DNA of 64,000 nt from Paenibacillus mesophilus (lineage in GTDB: Bacteria > Bacillota > Bacilli > Paenibacillales > NBRC-103111): assembly GCF_005938385.1 (NCBI RefSeq), contig NZ_VCRA01000001.1, forward strand, positions 606,074-670,073. The letters are read 5' to 3'. Below are positions 7,010 through 16,378 of the stretch, piece by piece (the first letter of the stretch is position 1; each line of letters starts with the position of its first letter). The position numbers were made by a program, and so were the translations under genes. The notes under the pieces were generated by a model. It did not search any database. It was not told where the DNA came from and saw nothing but the letters and a program-made list of their open reading frames with translations.

Positions 7010-10000
7010 CTACGCTTTCGCGCCGATGGCGATCCAATTGACCGTGCCGGACGGCTCCGGCGTAAACTTCGTGCGCACGATTTCGATGACGGCGCTCCGT
7101 TCGTTTTGGGCTCTCAGCACCGGGTAGCACGCCGTATGGTTCGTCATCGCGACAAGGACGTAGCCCGGATTCGCGAAAGGCTCCTCGAACGTGATCTCGA
7201 TGCCGACCGTCTCCGCGTGTACGGCGAACTGGAACGCGACCGACCCGAACTGCTGCAGTACGGCCGGCGCCGCTGCGGTCGCCTGCACCGGAACGAAGCC
7301 CAGCTTGCCGGATGTGATCGAGCCGTCGGCCACATGCTCGCCGCGAACCGCTTCGGGCGCCAGCTTGGCGGCGGTGACCGCTTCATCGGCCAGCTTCGGC
7401 CCGGTTACCGCTCCATCCGCCAACTCCCCGCCGGAAGCCGGCGCGCTGCCGGACGATGGAACCGGGGCGCCTCCGTCAATCGGAAGCACGAAGCCTTTCA
7501 GATGATGCGGCTGGATCGATCCCGGTTCGATATGGTGGCCTTGGATCGTACCGGGGCGGATATGGATGCCTTCTACGCTGTCCGAGGCAAGGATCGCCCC
7601 CGTTACCGATCTGGAAGCCATTTTCTCCGATGTAACCGATCTGCCCGCCAGCTTCTCGCTCGTGACGCTTTCGTCGGTCAGCTGCTTTGTCGTGACGCTG
7701 CCCGCCGCAAGCTGCTCCGACGTAACGGTCCCGGTCTGCAGCTTGTTTCCGGAGATGCTGTCGTCCGGCAAGCGGTCGGCGATCCAATCGATGCTGCTCA
7801 AGTGCTCTTCCCCGATCGCGCCAATTCCGATGTGGCAGCCTTGGATCGTTTCCGGGCTTATATGGGCTCCCTCTATCGTCTCTGCGGCAATCGCCGGCCC
7901 CGTTACGGCTCCTGCAGCCAGCTTATCGGCGGTTACGGATTCGCTTGCCAGCTTATCGACCGTGACGCTACCGGCCGTCAGCTGCTCTGTCGTGACGCTG
8001 TCCGCCGCGAGCTGCTCCGTCGTTACGGTTCCGGTCTGCAGCTTACTTCCGGAGATGCTGTCGTCCGGCAGACGATGGGCGATCCAATCGATACCGCTCA
8101 AGTGCTCTTCTCCGATCGCGCCTCTGCCGACGTGGTGGCCTTGGATCGTTTCCGCGCCGATGTGGTACCCTTGGATGCTCTCGGCTGCGACGGCCGTTCC
8201 CGTTACGGCTCCGTTCGCCAGCTTCTCCGCGGTTACGGACTCGTTCGCCAGCTTATCGACCGTGACGCTGCCTGCCGTCAGCTGCTCTGCCGTAACACTT
8301 CCCGCAGCGAGCTGCTCCGACGTAACGGTTCCGGTCTGCAGCTTGCTTCCGGAGATGCTGTCGTCCGGCAGGCGGTCGGCGATCCAATCGACGCTGCTCA
8401 AATGCTCTTCTCCGATCGCGCCATGACCGATGTGGCAGCCTTGGATCGTTTCCGCACCGATATGGTACCCTTGGATGCTCTCGGCCGCGACGGCTGTTCC
8501 CGTTACGGCTCCGTTCGCCAGCTTCTCCGCGGTTACGGACTCGTTCGCGAGCTTCTCGTTCGTGACGCTTCCGCTCGTCAACTGCTCCGCTGTGACGCTG
8601 CCCGCAGCGAGCTGCTCCGATGTTACGGTCCCGGTCTGCAGCTTGCTTCCGGAGATACTATCATCGGTCAAACGATCGGCGATCCAATCGACGCTGCTCA
8701 AATGCTCTTCTCCGATTACGCCGGCTCCGATATGGTAGCCTTGAATCGTTTCCCGGCCTATATGGGCTCCTTCGATCGTCTCAGCGGCAATCGCCAGCCC
8801 TGTTACGGCTCCTGCAGCCAGCTTATCGGCGGTTACGGATTCGCTTGCCAGCTTCTCGCCCGTGACGCTTCCGGCCGTCAGCTGCTCTGCCGTGACGCTG
8901 CCCTCGGCGAGCTGCTCCGACGTTACGGTCCCGGTCTGCAGCTTGCTTCCGGAGATACTGTCATCGGGCAAACGATCGGCGATCCAATCGACGCTGCTCA
9001 AATGCTCTTCTCCGATCGCGCCGGCTCCGATGTGGTAGCCTTCGATCGTTTCCGGGCCTATATGGATTCCCTCCACGCTCTCCGGGGCGATCGCCCGCCT
9101 CGTTACGGCACCTTCGGCCAGCTTCACGGCGGTTACGGACTCGTTCGCCAGCTTGACACCCGTGACCGACGCGTCCGCCAGCTTCTCCGACGTAACGCCG
9201 CCGGCTGCAAGCTGCTCCGACGTTACCGTCCCGGTCTGCAGCTTGCTTCCGGAGATACTGTCATCGGGCAAACGATCGGCGATCCAGTCGATGTCGCTCA
9301 AGTGCTCTTCTCCGATCGCGCCGGCTCCGATGTGGTAGCCTTCGATCGTTTCCGGGCCTATATGAACTCCCTGTACGCTCTCCGCGGCGATCGCCCGGCC
9401 CGTTACGGCGCCGCCCGCAAGCTTATCGCCCGTTACGGACTCGCTTGCCAGCTTATCTCCCGTGACCGACGCGTCCGCCAGCTTCTCCGCCGTAACGCTG
9501 CCGTCGGCCAGCTTATCGGACGTGACCGCGCGAGCCGCGAGCTTCTCGTTCAAGACGCTGCCGGAAGACAGTTGGTCCGCCGTGACGCTTTCGTGCGACA
9601 GCTGCGAAGTCGTAACCGAGCCTCCTTGCAGCTTGGAGCCGGCAATACTGCCGTCGGCCAGCCGGTACGCGATCCATTCCACGTCATTCAGGTGCTCTTC
9701 CCCGATCGCGCCCTTTCCGATATGGAAGCCTTGAATCGTTTCCGGGCGAATATGGCGGCTCTCCAAGCTGTCCGCAGCGACCGCGGCCCCCGTTACGGCG
9801 CCGTTCGCCAGCTTCTCCGCGGTTACGGCCCCATCGGCCAGCTTCCCCGACGTGATGCCGCCGGCGAGCTTCTCCGGCGTCACCGCGCCGGCCGCGAGCT
9901 TAGCGCCCGTTACCGCTTCGTCCTGCAGCATTCCCGTCGATACGGCCCGCTCTTGGATGTGCTTCTCCGCAACCGACCGGTTAGTCAAATGCCTCGATTC

Positions 10001-13000
10001 GACCGATTCGTCCGTCAAATGCTCCTGATGCACCGACGAAACCGCCAGCTTCTCCCCCGTCACGGCTCCATCGACCAGCTTGTCGGCGTCGACGGAATCG
10101 GCCGCCAGCTTATCGCCGGTGACGCTGCCGGCGCTATAGTGCTCGGTCCGGATCGCGCCCTGCCCCAAATGGTAGCCTTTGACCGCTCCGGCCTGCAGAT
10201 GGTAGCCCCGCAGCGATTCCGCTTTAACGTGCTCGGTTCCTACACTTTCCGCCGCCAGCTTATCGGTTGTTACCGAATGGGCCGCCAGCTTGCTTTCCGT
10301 GACCGCCCCGGCCTGCAGCTTAGCCGACGAGACCGCTTGATCCGTCAAGTGCTGCTCGGTTATCGCGAGCGGAGCCACATGGTTCGAATGAATCGATTCG
10401 TCGGCCAAATGCTCGGCTTTCACCGCGTACGCGCCGATTTTATTCGCCGTGACGGCTCCTTCCGCCAAATGCTCCTTCCCGACCGCGAGCGCGCCGATTT
10501 TGTCGCCGGTCACCGACGACGGGGCGATATGGTCCGTGCCGACCGCGCCGTATGCCAGCTTCTCTTCCGTAACGGCGCCGTTTTGAAGCGCCTCTGTCGT
10601 TACGGCGCCTTCTTGCAGATGTTCGGCGCCGACCGAAGCTTCCGCCAGCTGCTCGGCTCCGACGCTGCCCTCGGTCAAATGACGGGTCGCAACCGCTCCT
10701 TCCGCCAGCTTCAAGGACGTGACCGATTCGTTCGCCAGCTTCTCTGTCGTCACGCCGCCGTTCGCCAGCTTCTCGGCCGTCACCGCTCCCTCCGTCAGCT
10801 TCTCGCCGGAGACGCTCGCGGCGGCAAGGTGCTCTGCCGTGACGCTGTCCGCAGCGAGCTGCTTCGACGTGACCGATCGGCGCTGCAGCTTCGTGCCGGC
10901 GATACTTCCGTCGTCCAGCCGGCCGGCGATCCATTCGACGTTGTTGATATGCTCGCCTTGAATCGCGCCTTTTCCGATATGGTAGCTTTGAATCGTTTCT
11001 CGCCGAATATGGCGGCTCTCGATGCTATCCGCAGCCAGCAAGGCACCGGTTAAGGAACCGGGTACCAGCTTCTCGGCCGTAACGGCCCCGTTTGCGAGCT
11101 TATCTTCGGTTACGCTGCCGTCGGCCAGCTTCTCTTCGGTCACCGATTCCGAAGCGAGCTTCTCGGAGGTGACGGCTTCGGCGGCCAGCTTGCTGCCCGT
11201 TACCGCCTCGTCCTGCAGCATCGTCGTGGCGATGGCGCCGTCTTGAATGTGCTCTTCGGCGATCGATTGGTCGGCCAGATGGCGGGATTCGACCGATTCG
11301 TTCGACAGGTGCTCTTTGCCTACCGATGCGATCGACAATTTGTCGCCCGTTACGGCTCCGTCCATCAGCTGCTCGGTGCCGACCGTGCCTTCCGCCAGCT
11401 TGTCGCCGGTGATGCTGCCGTCACCGTAATGCTCGGTGCGGAGGGCGTCTTGCTCCAGATGGTGGCCTTTGACCGCCCCGGTCTGCAGATGGTAGCCCCG
11501 AATCGATTCGGCCATCACGTGCTCGCCCCGGACGCTTTCCGCCGCCAGCTTCTCGGCCGTTACCGAGTCGGCCGCCAGCTTGCTTTCCGTTACGGCGCCG
11601 GCTTGCAGCTTGGCGGCCGATACGGCCTGATCCTTCAAGTGCTGCTCGGCGACCGTCAGAGGAGCCACATGCCCGGATTGGACCGAAGCATCGGACAAAT
11701 GCTCGGCTTTCACCGCGCCGAATCCGATTTTATCCGCCGTCACGGCACCCGATGCCAAATGCTCCTTCCCGACGGAGGACGGCTTGATTTTGTCGCCGTC
11801 CACGCTTTCCCGGGTCAAATGTCCGTTCGAGACGGAGCCCGCCTCCAGATGGTTCGACCGGATCGTGCCCGACTTCAGATGATAGCCCTGGATCGTTTCG
11901 TGCTGGATGTGTATGCCTGCTACCGATTCAAGCGCCAGCTTGTCGCCGGTTACCGACGCCGGAGCGATTCGATCCGTGCTTACCGCTCCGTTCGCGAGCT
12001 TCTCCTCCGTAACCGCGCTTTCTTGCAGCGCATCGGTCGATACCGCCTGTTCGCGCAAATGCTCGGGTCCGACCGAATATCCGGCCAACTGCGCCGAGCC
12101 GATGCTGTTATCCGCCAGATGGCGTGTCATGACCGAGCCTTCCGTCAAATGCGCCGGACCTATGCTGCCTTCCGTCAGATGCCGGGAAACGATCGCCCCG
12201 TCCGCCAAATGTTTGCCGGCTACGCTTCCATTGGCCAAATGATACGCCCCGACCGCTCCGGCGGCCAAGTGATGCTCGCCGATGGCACTACCCGCCACAT
12301 GCAGCCCCGTTACCGCACCTGGAATAATATGGGCCGATCCGACGCTGCCATCCGCGAGCGAAGCCGACGACACCGCGCCGGGCTGAATATGCCGCGTTTC
12401 GACCGAGCCGGCTGCAAGCCGCCTGCCGTCGACGCTGCCCGCCGCGAGCTTCCCGGTCGTCACCGCCCCGTCGGCCAGCTTCGCTTCCGTAACGGAACCG
12501 TCGCTGATCGTCTTCGCGACAACGGCATTTTCGCGCAGCTGCTCGGTGCCTACCGACTCCTCGGCCAAATGCTCGCTTTGGACCGCTCCGGCTGCCAAAT
12601 GCTCCGAAATGATCGAGCCCGCCGCCAAATGCGCGGTCCGCACGGCGCCCGCCGCCAGCTTCGACGACGTGACGCCCGCATCCGCCAGCTTCGACGACGT
12701 CACGGCCAAATCCGTCAGCTTATCGGTCGATACCGCCTCGGGGGCCATTTTGGAAGTCGTAATCGCATGATCGACAACATGGTGCGTATAGACCGTTCCT
12801 TGCACCAGATGGTTGCGCGTAATCGAGCCGAGCGCGATTTTGTTCCATGTAATCGAATAATCCTGCACCGATTCGGTGGCGACCGCATTTTTGCGCAGAT
12901 GCTCGGTGCCGATCGCCCCCGGGCTCACGTGCCGGGATTCGATGGCGCCATCGGCCAGCAGCTCCGAGGTGACCGCTCCGTCGGCCAAATGCTCGGCGTT

Positions 13001-14557
13001 CACCGTGCCGGCTGCAAGCTTAGTCGACGTCACCGCCCCGTCGGCCAGCTTCGCTTCCGTCACGGCGCCGTCCATCAGCTTCGAGGTTACCACACTGCGC
13101 GGCGCCAGCTCGTTTTCGCCGACCGACTCCGTCTCAATTTCGGAGGTGCTGACCGCGCCCGGCGCCAGATGCCGCCTTTCTACCGCCCGATCGGCGATTT
13201 TTCGGGCCGTCACCGCCGCGTCCGCCAGCTTTGGCGTCGTGACCGCGCTGTTCGCCAGCTTCGCTTCCGTAGCGGCTCCGTCCTGCAGTTGCTCGGCGTT
13301 TACCGATTTGGGAGCCAGCTTTGGCGTCGTGACCGCGGCGACTGCCAGATGGATATCCCGTACGGACGCTGACGCCAGATGCGACGATTGGACCGACTGC
13401 GGGAGCAGCTGCTGCGATCCTACGGATTCGGAGGCCAGCTTCTCGGCGGTTACCGCCTGAGACGCCAGATGAGCGGTTTCGATCGCTTCCGCGGACAGAT
13501 GTTCCGTGCGGACGCTGTTTGCCGATAAATGTTCCGCGGCCACCGTCCCAGCCGCTAAATGCTCCCCCATAACCGCAGCTTTCTGCAAGTGGACGGAGCC
13601 TATGCTCGCTTCGGCGAGCTTCTCCGCCGTCACGCTTCCCTCCCGCAGCTTCTCGGTCAGTACGGCGCCGTCGGCGATTTTGGCCGAGTTGACCGCGCCG
13701 TTCGCCAAATTGATCGACAGGATCGCTCCGCTCTTGATTTTCTCGCTGACGATCGCCTGATCCTGAATGAGATCGGTCGATATGCTCTGGGGGTGCAGAT
13801 GCTTGGCGACAATCGAGCCTTCGGCGATTTTCATCGAATCGATCGTCTTATCGGCCAGCTTCTCCGACGTGATGCTGTTGTCGATCAGCTTGTCACCGCC
13901 GATCGACTTCGCCTTCAGCTTCTTGCCGGAAATCGTCCCTTGGACGATATGTTTATCCTCGATCGATGCCGGGGCGATTTTGCCCGAGGTGACGCTGCCT
14001 TCCGCCAGCTTCGCGTTGTCGACCGCGTAGTCGGCGAGCGAATCGCGGCCGATCGAGCCGGGTTTGATTTTCGTGCCGTCTATCGCGCGATTGGCGATTT
14101 TCTCGTTCGTCACGGCCTCGTCGACGATGTCGTCCGTATACACGACCGCCACATTCTCGTGCTGCGCCCGCTCGAACAGCAGCAGGACGGGGGAAATGTC
14201 CGACGGCTCCGCGAACACTTCGACTTGCTCGACGGGAGCGGTGCGCGAGCTTTGACTTGGCGACGGCTCCAATTGCTCGAGCTCTTCCTCGTACGCCTCC
14301 TCGGCCGCCGGGGGCGCCTCCGGTACAAGAACGGAAGCGACGGCAGCCTGCTCCTCCGGCGGTTCCCCGCCCGCCGATTTCTTGGCGGCCGGCTCGCTTT
14401 CGTTTTTGACCGTCTCCGGGACATTCGGTTTTCTACGCGGCGTTTTCGTTCCCTTATCGTCGTCCAGCCAGTTCAGCTCATTCGTGTTCGCGTTGTAGAT
14501 TCTTTGACCGGATTGTTTACCGCGTCTCGAACCTTCGCTTGATCTGTTCTTTTTCAT
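7010..14557 (-). CDS. Giant decapeptide-repeat surface-fibre protein with lectin-like C-terminal domain
   Basis: About 2,515 residues. The first ~145 are non-repetitive: a basic start (MKKNRSSEGSRRGKQ) without signal peptide or membrane segment, then an acidic Pro/Glu-rich linker. Residues ~148 to 2356 are about 221 uninterrupted decapeptides of the form x-[AST]-[VI]-T-x-x-[KH]-[LI]-x-x, as in SVTAEKLADG, with a hydrophobic residue every five positions; one copy has nine residues. A Gly/Pro/Ser linker and about four more repeats lead to a ~80-residue C-terminal domain with ITFEEPFANPGYVLVAM and ending TVNWIAIG, like H-type lectin or phage tail-fibre tips. The ATG at 14557 is 6 bases after AAAGGTGA; a GTG at 14566 lies inside that site. 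Next to CotH and coat-like genes, it is probably made in the mother cell and displayed on the spore. Trimeric fibre or beta-solenoid folding is inferred. Confidence 0.8.
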   Translation of the reverse strand: MKKNRSSEGSRRGKQSGQRIYNANTNELNWLDDDKGTKTPRRKPNVPETVKNESEPAAKKSAGGEPPEEQAAVASVLVPEAPPAAEEAYEEELEQLEPSPSQSSRTAPVEQVEVFAEPSDISPVLLLFERAQHENVAVVYTDDIVDEAVTNEKIANRAIDGTKIKPGSIGRDSLADYAVDNAKLAEGSVTSGKIAPASIEDKHIVQGTISGKKLKAKSIGGDKLIDNSITSEKLADKTIDSMKIAEGSIVAKHLHPQSISTDLIQDQAIVSEKIKSGAILSINLANGAVNSAKIADGAVLTEKLREGSVTAEKLAEASIGSVHLQKAAVMGEHLAAGTVAAEHLSANSVRTEHLSAEAIETAHLASQAVTAEKLASESVGSQQLLPQSVQSSHLASASVRDIHLAVAAVTTPKLAPKSVNAEQLQDGAATEAKLANSAVTTPKLADAAVTARKIADRAVERRHLAPGAVSTSEIETESVGENELAPRSVVTSKLMDGAVTEAKLADGAVTSTKLAAGTVNAEHLADGAVTSELLADGAIESRHVSPGAIGTEHLRKNAVATESVQDYSITWNKIALGSITRNHLVQGTVYTHHVVDHAITTSKMAPEAVSTDKLTDLAVTSSKLADAGVTSSKLAAGAVRTAHLAAGSIISEHLAAGAVQSEHLAEESVGTEQLRENAVVAKTISDGSVTEAKLADGAVTTGKLAAGSVDGRRLAAGSVETRHIQPGAVSSASLADGSVGSAHIIPGAVTGLHVAGSAIGEHHLAAGAVGAYHLANGSVAGKHLADGAIVSRHLTEGSIGPAHLTEGSVMTRHLADNSIGSAQLAGYSVGPEHLREQAVSTDALQESAVTEEKLANGAVSTDRIAPASVTGDKLALESVAGIHIQHETIQGYHLKSGTIRSNHLEAGSVSNGHLTRESVDGDKIKPSSVGKEHLASGAVTADKIGFGAVKAEHLSDASVQSGHVAPLTVAEQHLKDQAVSAAKLQAGAVTESKLAADSVTAEKLAAESVRGEHVMAESIRGYHLQTGAVKGHHLEQDALRTEHYGDGSITGDKLAEGTVGTEQLMDGAVTGDKLSIASVGKEHLSNESVESRHLADQSIAEEHIQDGAIATTMLQDEAVTGSKLAAEAVTSEKLASESVTEEKLADGSVTEDKLANGAVTAEKLVPGSLTGALLAADSIESRHIRRETIQSYHIGKGAIQGEHINNVEWIAGRLDDGSIAGTKLQRRSVTSKQLAADSVTAEHLAAASVSGEKLTEGAVTAEKLANGGVTTEKLANESVTSLKLAEGAVATRHLTEGSVGAEQLAEASVGAEHLQEGAVTTEALQNGAVTEEKLAYGAVGTDHIAPSSVTGDKIGALAVGKEHLAEGAVTANKIGAYAVKAEHLADESIHSNHVAPLAITEQHLTDQAVSSAKLQAGAVTESKLAAHSVTTDKLAAESVGTEHVKAESLRGYHLQAGAVKGYHLGQGAIRTEHYSAGSVTGDKLAADSVDADKLVDGAVTGEKLAVSSVHQEHLTDESVESRHLTNRSVAEKHIQERAVSTGMLQDEAVTGAKLAAGAVTPEKLAGGITSGKLADGAVTAEKLANGAVTGAAVAADSLESRHIRPETIQGFHIGKGAIGEEHLNDVEWIAYRLADGSIAGSKLQGGSVTTSQLSHESVTADQLSSGSVLNEKLAARAVTSDKLADGSVTAEKLADASVTGDKLASESVTGDKLAGGAVTGRAIAAESVQGVHIGPETIEGYHIGAGAIGEEHLSDIDWIADRLPDDSISGSKLQTGTVTSEQLAAGGVTSEKLADASVTGVKLANESVTAVKLAEGAVTRRAIAPESVEGIHIGPETIEGYHIGAGAIGEEHLSSVDWIADRLPDDSISGSKLQTGTVTSEQLAEGSVTAEQLTAGSVTGEKLASESVTADKLAAGAVTGLAIAAETIEGAHIGRETIQGYHIGAGVIGEEHLSSVDWIADRLTDDSISGSKLQTGTVTSEQLAAGSVTAEQLTSGSVTNEKLANESVTAEKLANGAVTGTAVAAESIQGYHIGAETIQGCHIGHGAIGEEHLSSVDWIADRLPDDSISGSKLQTGTVTSEQLAAGSVTAEQLTAGSVTVDKLANESVTAEKLANGAVTGTAVAAESIQGYHIGAETIQGHHVGRGAIGEEHLSGIDWIAHRLPDDSISGSKLQTGTVTTEQLAADSVTTEQLTAGSVTVDKLASESVTADKLAAGAVTGPAIAAETIEGAHISPETIQGCHIGIGAIGEEHLSSIDWIADRLPDDSISGNKLQTGTVTSEQLAAGSVTTKQLTDESVTSEKLAGRSVTSEKMASRSVTGAILASDSVEGIHIRPGTIQGHHIEPGSIQPHHLKGFVLPIDGGAPVPSSGSAPASGGELADGAVTGPKLADEAVTAAKLAPEAVRGEHVADGSITSGKLGFVPVQATAAAPAVLQQFGSVAFQFAVHAETVGIEITFEEPFANPGYVLVAMTNHTACYPVLRAQNERSAVIEIVRTKFTPEPSGTVNWIAIGAKA
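7641..9440 (-). repeat. Six tandem copies of a 300-bp (10-decapeptide) super-repeat
   Basis: Within the giant gene, the segment encoding WIADRLPDDSISGSKLQTG recurs at exact 300-bp steps (anchors near 7781, 8081, 8381, 8681, 8981 and 9281). More diverged copies of the anchor occur near 9671 and 10927. The copies are nearly identical in DNA, which points to recent unequal crossing-over or conversion on top of the older 30-bp repeat. The outer limits given are approximate because the repeat has no unique phase. Confidence 0.85.
9600..12200 (-). repeat. Diverged ~1.26-1.29 kb segmental duplication inside the giant gene
   Basis: The block encoding QAVSSAKLQAGAVTESKLAA, then RGYHLQAGAVKGYHL and TGMLQDEAVTGAKL (about 9.6-10.9 kb) is matched in order by a second block about 1.26-1.29 kb further along (about 10.9-12.2 kb) encoding QAVSAAKLQAGAVTESKLAA and so on. 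The offset is close to 42-43 decapeptides. It is an older duplication layer than the 300-bp array, with boundaries estimated only. Confidence 0.65.
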
Positions 14558-14762
14558 CCGGGTCACCTTTCTTCTCAGGGGTAGTCATCTGTAACATATG
14601 CGTTCACCCAGATAGAGGTCACAAATGCCCGGAGAAATTGACAGGGCCCATACCTTTCCGCCATTGCACCATTTTTGTCCCGTACCTGCATATGACCAGA
14701 ACCAAAACGCCCGGACGAGTCATAAACTGTACCATTGGCAAAGGAAAGGAGGAGTTCCATCT

Positions 14763-15173
14763 ATGCCTACGATCAAAAACGTACCCAATCGGATGTATGA
14801 AATGTGGCTTGCGGACCGCAGCCCGGGTTTCTTCCCAGGCGGTCACAGCACGGCCGGCAGCCTCACCGGCGGTCACCGTACGAAGGGTCATCATTCCACC
14901 GGCGGCCATCGTACGAACGCCCGTCCTACCGGCGGACATCAGACCCCCGGCAGCTTGACCGGGGGCGCCAACCGCCATGCAGGCAGCCTTACGGGAGGAT
15001 TCCCGAATCGGAATATTACGGGGGGCATCCCGAACCGGAATATTACGAGCGGCAAACCGAACCGGAATATTACAAGCGGCAAACGCACAAAAGGCGCACA
15101 CAAAAGCAAACACCGCCCGATCAAGCGGCGGAAAAAGTGCGGATGCGCGTGCCGCTGCGGCCGCCGCAAATAG
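14763..15173 (+). CDS. Small His/Gly/Thr repeat protein with Cys/Arg/Lys-rich tail (CotG-like coat candidate)
   Basis: The 136-residue protein starts at the ATG 14763, which has AAAGGAGGAG about 8 bases upstream; an in-frame start at 14625 lacks a site. After a short N-terminus (MPTIKNVPNRMYEMW) it is made of low-complexity repeats: GGHxTxG units (residues ~26-75), then four NRNIT[GS]G units, then a basic tail ending KKCGCACRCGRRK. There is no signal peptide or membrane segment. It lies between the giant repeat gene (divergent, 205 bp away) and cotH. In Bacillus, CotH phosphorylates serines in the repetitive coat proteins CotB and CotG, so this is a plausible CotH substrate. I do not recognise a named family; the coat role is inferred. 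Confidence 0.65.
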   Translation: MPTIKNVPNRMYEMWLADRSPGFFPGGHSTAGSLTGGHRTKGHHSTGGHRTNARPTGGHQTPGSLTGGANRHAGSLTGGFPNRNITGGIPNRNITSGKPNRNITSGKRTKGAHKSKHRPIKRRKKCGCACRCGRRK

Positions 15174-15250
15174 ATTTTCATTCCGATTGGCGGACTCCGA
15201 CCGGGCGCCTGCCGTCGCGCCCGCCCCATCCTGCGCATATCGTATCCACG

Positions 15251-15278
15251 ACAGCCTATCCGATACGGGTAGGCTGTT
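15251..15278 (+). terminator. Stem-loop in the leader of cotH
   Basis: An 11-bp stem with one G-U pair (ACAGCCTATCC with GGGTAGGCTGT, loop GATAC) lies between the small repeat-protein gene and cotH. The T tract after it is weak (TTCT), so it may be a partial terminator or an mRNA-processing or stability hairpin that sets the ratio of the two proteins. Confidence 0.45.
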
Positions 15279-15308
15279 CTCCTGGCAGGAAAGGCGGAGA
15301 CGAAGCAT

Positions 15309-16364
15309 ATGGCACTGGCCGAGTACAACATTCTCATCGGGACGAACGAGAAAAACACGATGAAAAAAAACATATGGAGCGGAACATTCGTGAAAGGTCA
15401 CCTGGCCCACGAAGGAAAACTGGTTCCGATCCGCATCCGATATCGGGGAGGCCATACGCGGACCTATCCGAAGAAATCGTATGAAGTCCGCCTTGACGGT
15501 AAAACGTATCATTTCAACGCCGAGTATGACGATCCGTCGATGATCCGCAATGCGCTTTCTTTCCGGTTCTTCGTATCGATCGGCGTACCGAGCCCGTCTA
15601 CCCGTCACTGCACGCTCAGGATCAACGGGCAGAGCGAAGGCGTTTATTTGTTGATCGAAGCCGTAAACCGGACCTTTTTCCGACGCAGAAACATTGCCGT
15701 ATCCACCCTTGTGTATGCGGACAACGACAGCGCGAATTTCTCGCTTATCAGTCCCGAAACCGGCAGACGCAAAAAAACGCTGTTCGACGGATACACGCTC
15801 GTCATCGGCACCGCTGCCGGCCGTTCGAGAGTGCAGAGCTTTATCCGCAGCCTTCACCGGCTTAAAGGCACGCGGCTGCGCGCTTATTTGAACCGGAGGC
15901 TGGACATTGCGAATTATTTGCGTTGGCTCGCCGGCGCGGTGCTGACGAACAATTACGACGGGTTCGATCAAAACTACGCTTTGTATGAACATAAGACGTC
16001 GGGCAAATACAGAATCATTCCTTGGGATTACGAGGGCACCTGGGGCCGGAATTGCTACGGCAAGCCATGCGCGAGCGATCTGGTGCGAATTACGGGCTAC
16101 AATGCGCTAACCGAAGCGCTGCTAGCCGACACGACGGTCCGGAAGCGGTATGCCGGTCTTCTTGCCGACATCGTGCAAACGAAATTTACCGAACAAAACA
16201 TTATGCCGATTGTAAAAAGCATGCACGGCCAGATCGCCGACAGCATATACCGCGATCATACCCGGAACTGGCCCATTCGGGTCTTCGAAGGGGAGCCCGA
16301 GCTCATTCGGCGCTACATTCAAGAACGGCGCGAAATCGTACGGAAAGAACTGGCCCAATTATGA
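15309..16364 (+). CDS. cotH: Spore coat protein kinase CotH
   Basis: The 351-residue protein shows the CotH kinase layout: an N-terminal part with YRGGHTRTYPKKSYEVRL, then SLSFRF-like and LINGQSEGVYLLIEAVNR segments (the region of the nucleotide-binding lysine), and the catalytic blocks NNYDGFDQNYALYEH and IIPWDYEGTWGRN, whose aspartates correspond to the catalytic and metal-binding ones. CotH-family enzymes are atypical kinases that phosphorylate coat proteins such as CotB and CotG in the mother cell. The start has a GGCGGAG site about 9 bases upstream. It follows a repetitive coat-like protein gene, matching the cotH-cotG linkage of Bacillus. It ends before a strong bidirectional terminator. 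Confidence 0.88.
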   Translation: MALAEYNILIGTNEKNTMKKNIWSGTFVKGHLAHEGKLVPIRIRYRGGHTRTYPKKSYEVRLDGKTYHFNAEYDDPSMIRNALSFRFFVSIGVPSPSTRHCTLRINGQSEGVYLLIEAVNRTFFRRRNIAVSTLVYADNDSANFSLISPETGRRKKTLFDGYTLVIGTAAGRSRVQSFIRSLHRLKGTRLRAYLNRRLDIANYLRWLAGAVLTNNYDGFDQNYALYEHKTSGKYRIIPWDYEGTWGRNCYGKPCASDLVRITGYNALTEALLADTTVRKRYAGLLADIVQTKFTEQNIMPIVKSMHGQIADSIYRDHTRNWPIRVFEGEPELIRRYIQERREIVRKELAQL

Positions 16365-16378
16365 CCATGTGCACGAAA

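Noticed and set aside
6977..13372. Long forward-strand open frames (1,358 and 709 codons) opposite the giant gene
   Set aside because: The 30-bp repeat keeps stops out of several frames at once. The frames have no ribosome sites, and their Arg-rich composition fits antisense of the decapeptide gene.
7400..14150. 30-bp periodic repeats suggesting a CRISPR array
   Set aside because: There are no unique spacers of constant length, the period is a multiple of three, and the sequence is an open coding frame throughout.
7010..14557. Prophage tail-fibre module
   Set aside because: The repeat and C-terminal tip resemble tail fibres, but there are no capsid, terminase, baseplate, lysis or integrase genes nearby. 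CotH and YheC/D-type genes point to a spore.
14619..15992. 457-codon reverse frame across the repeat-protein and cotH genes
   Set aside because: It is antisense to two genes with family features, and repeats in the small gene keep it open.
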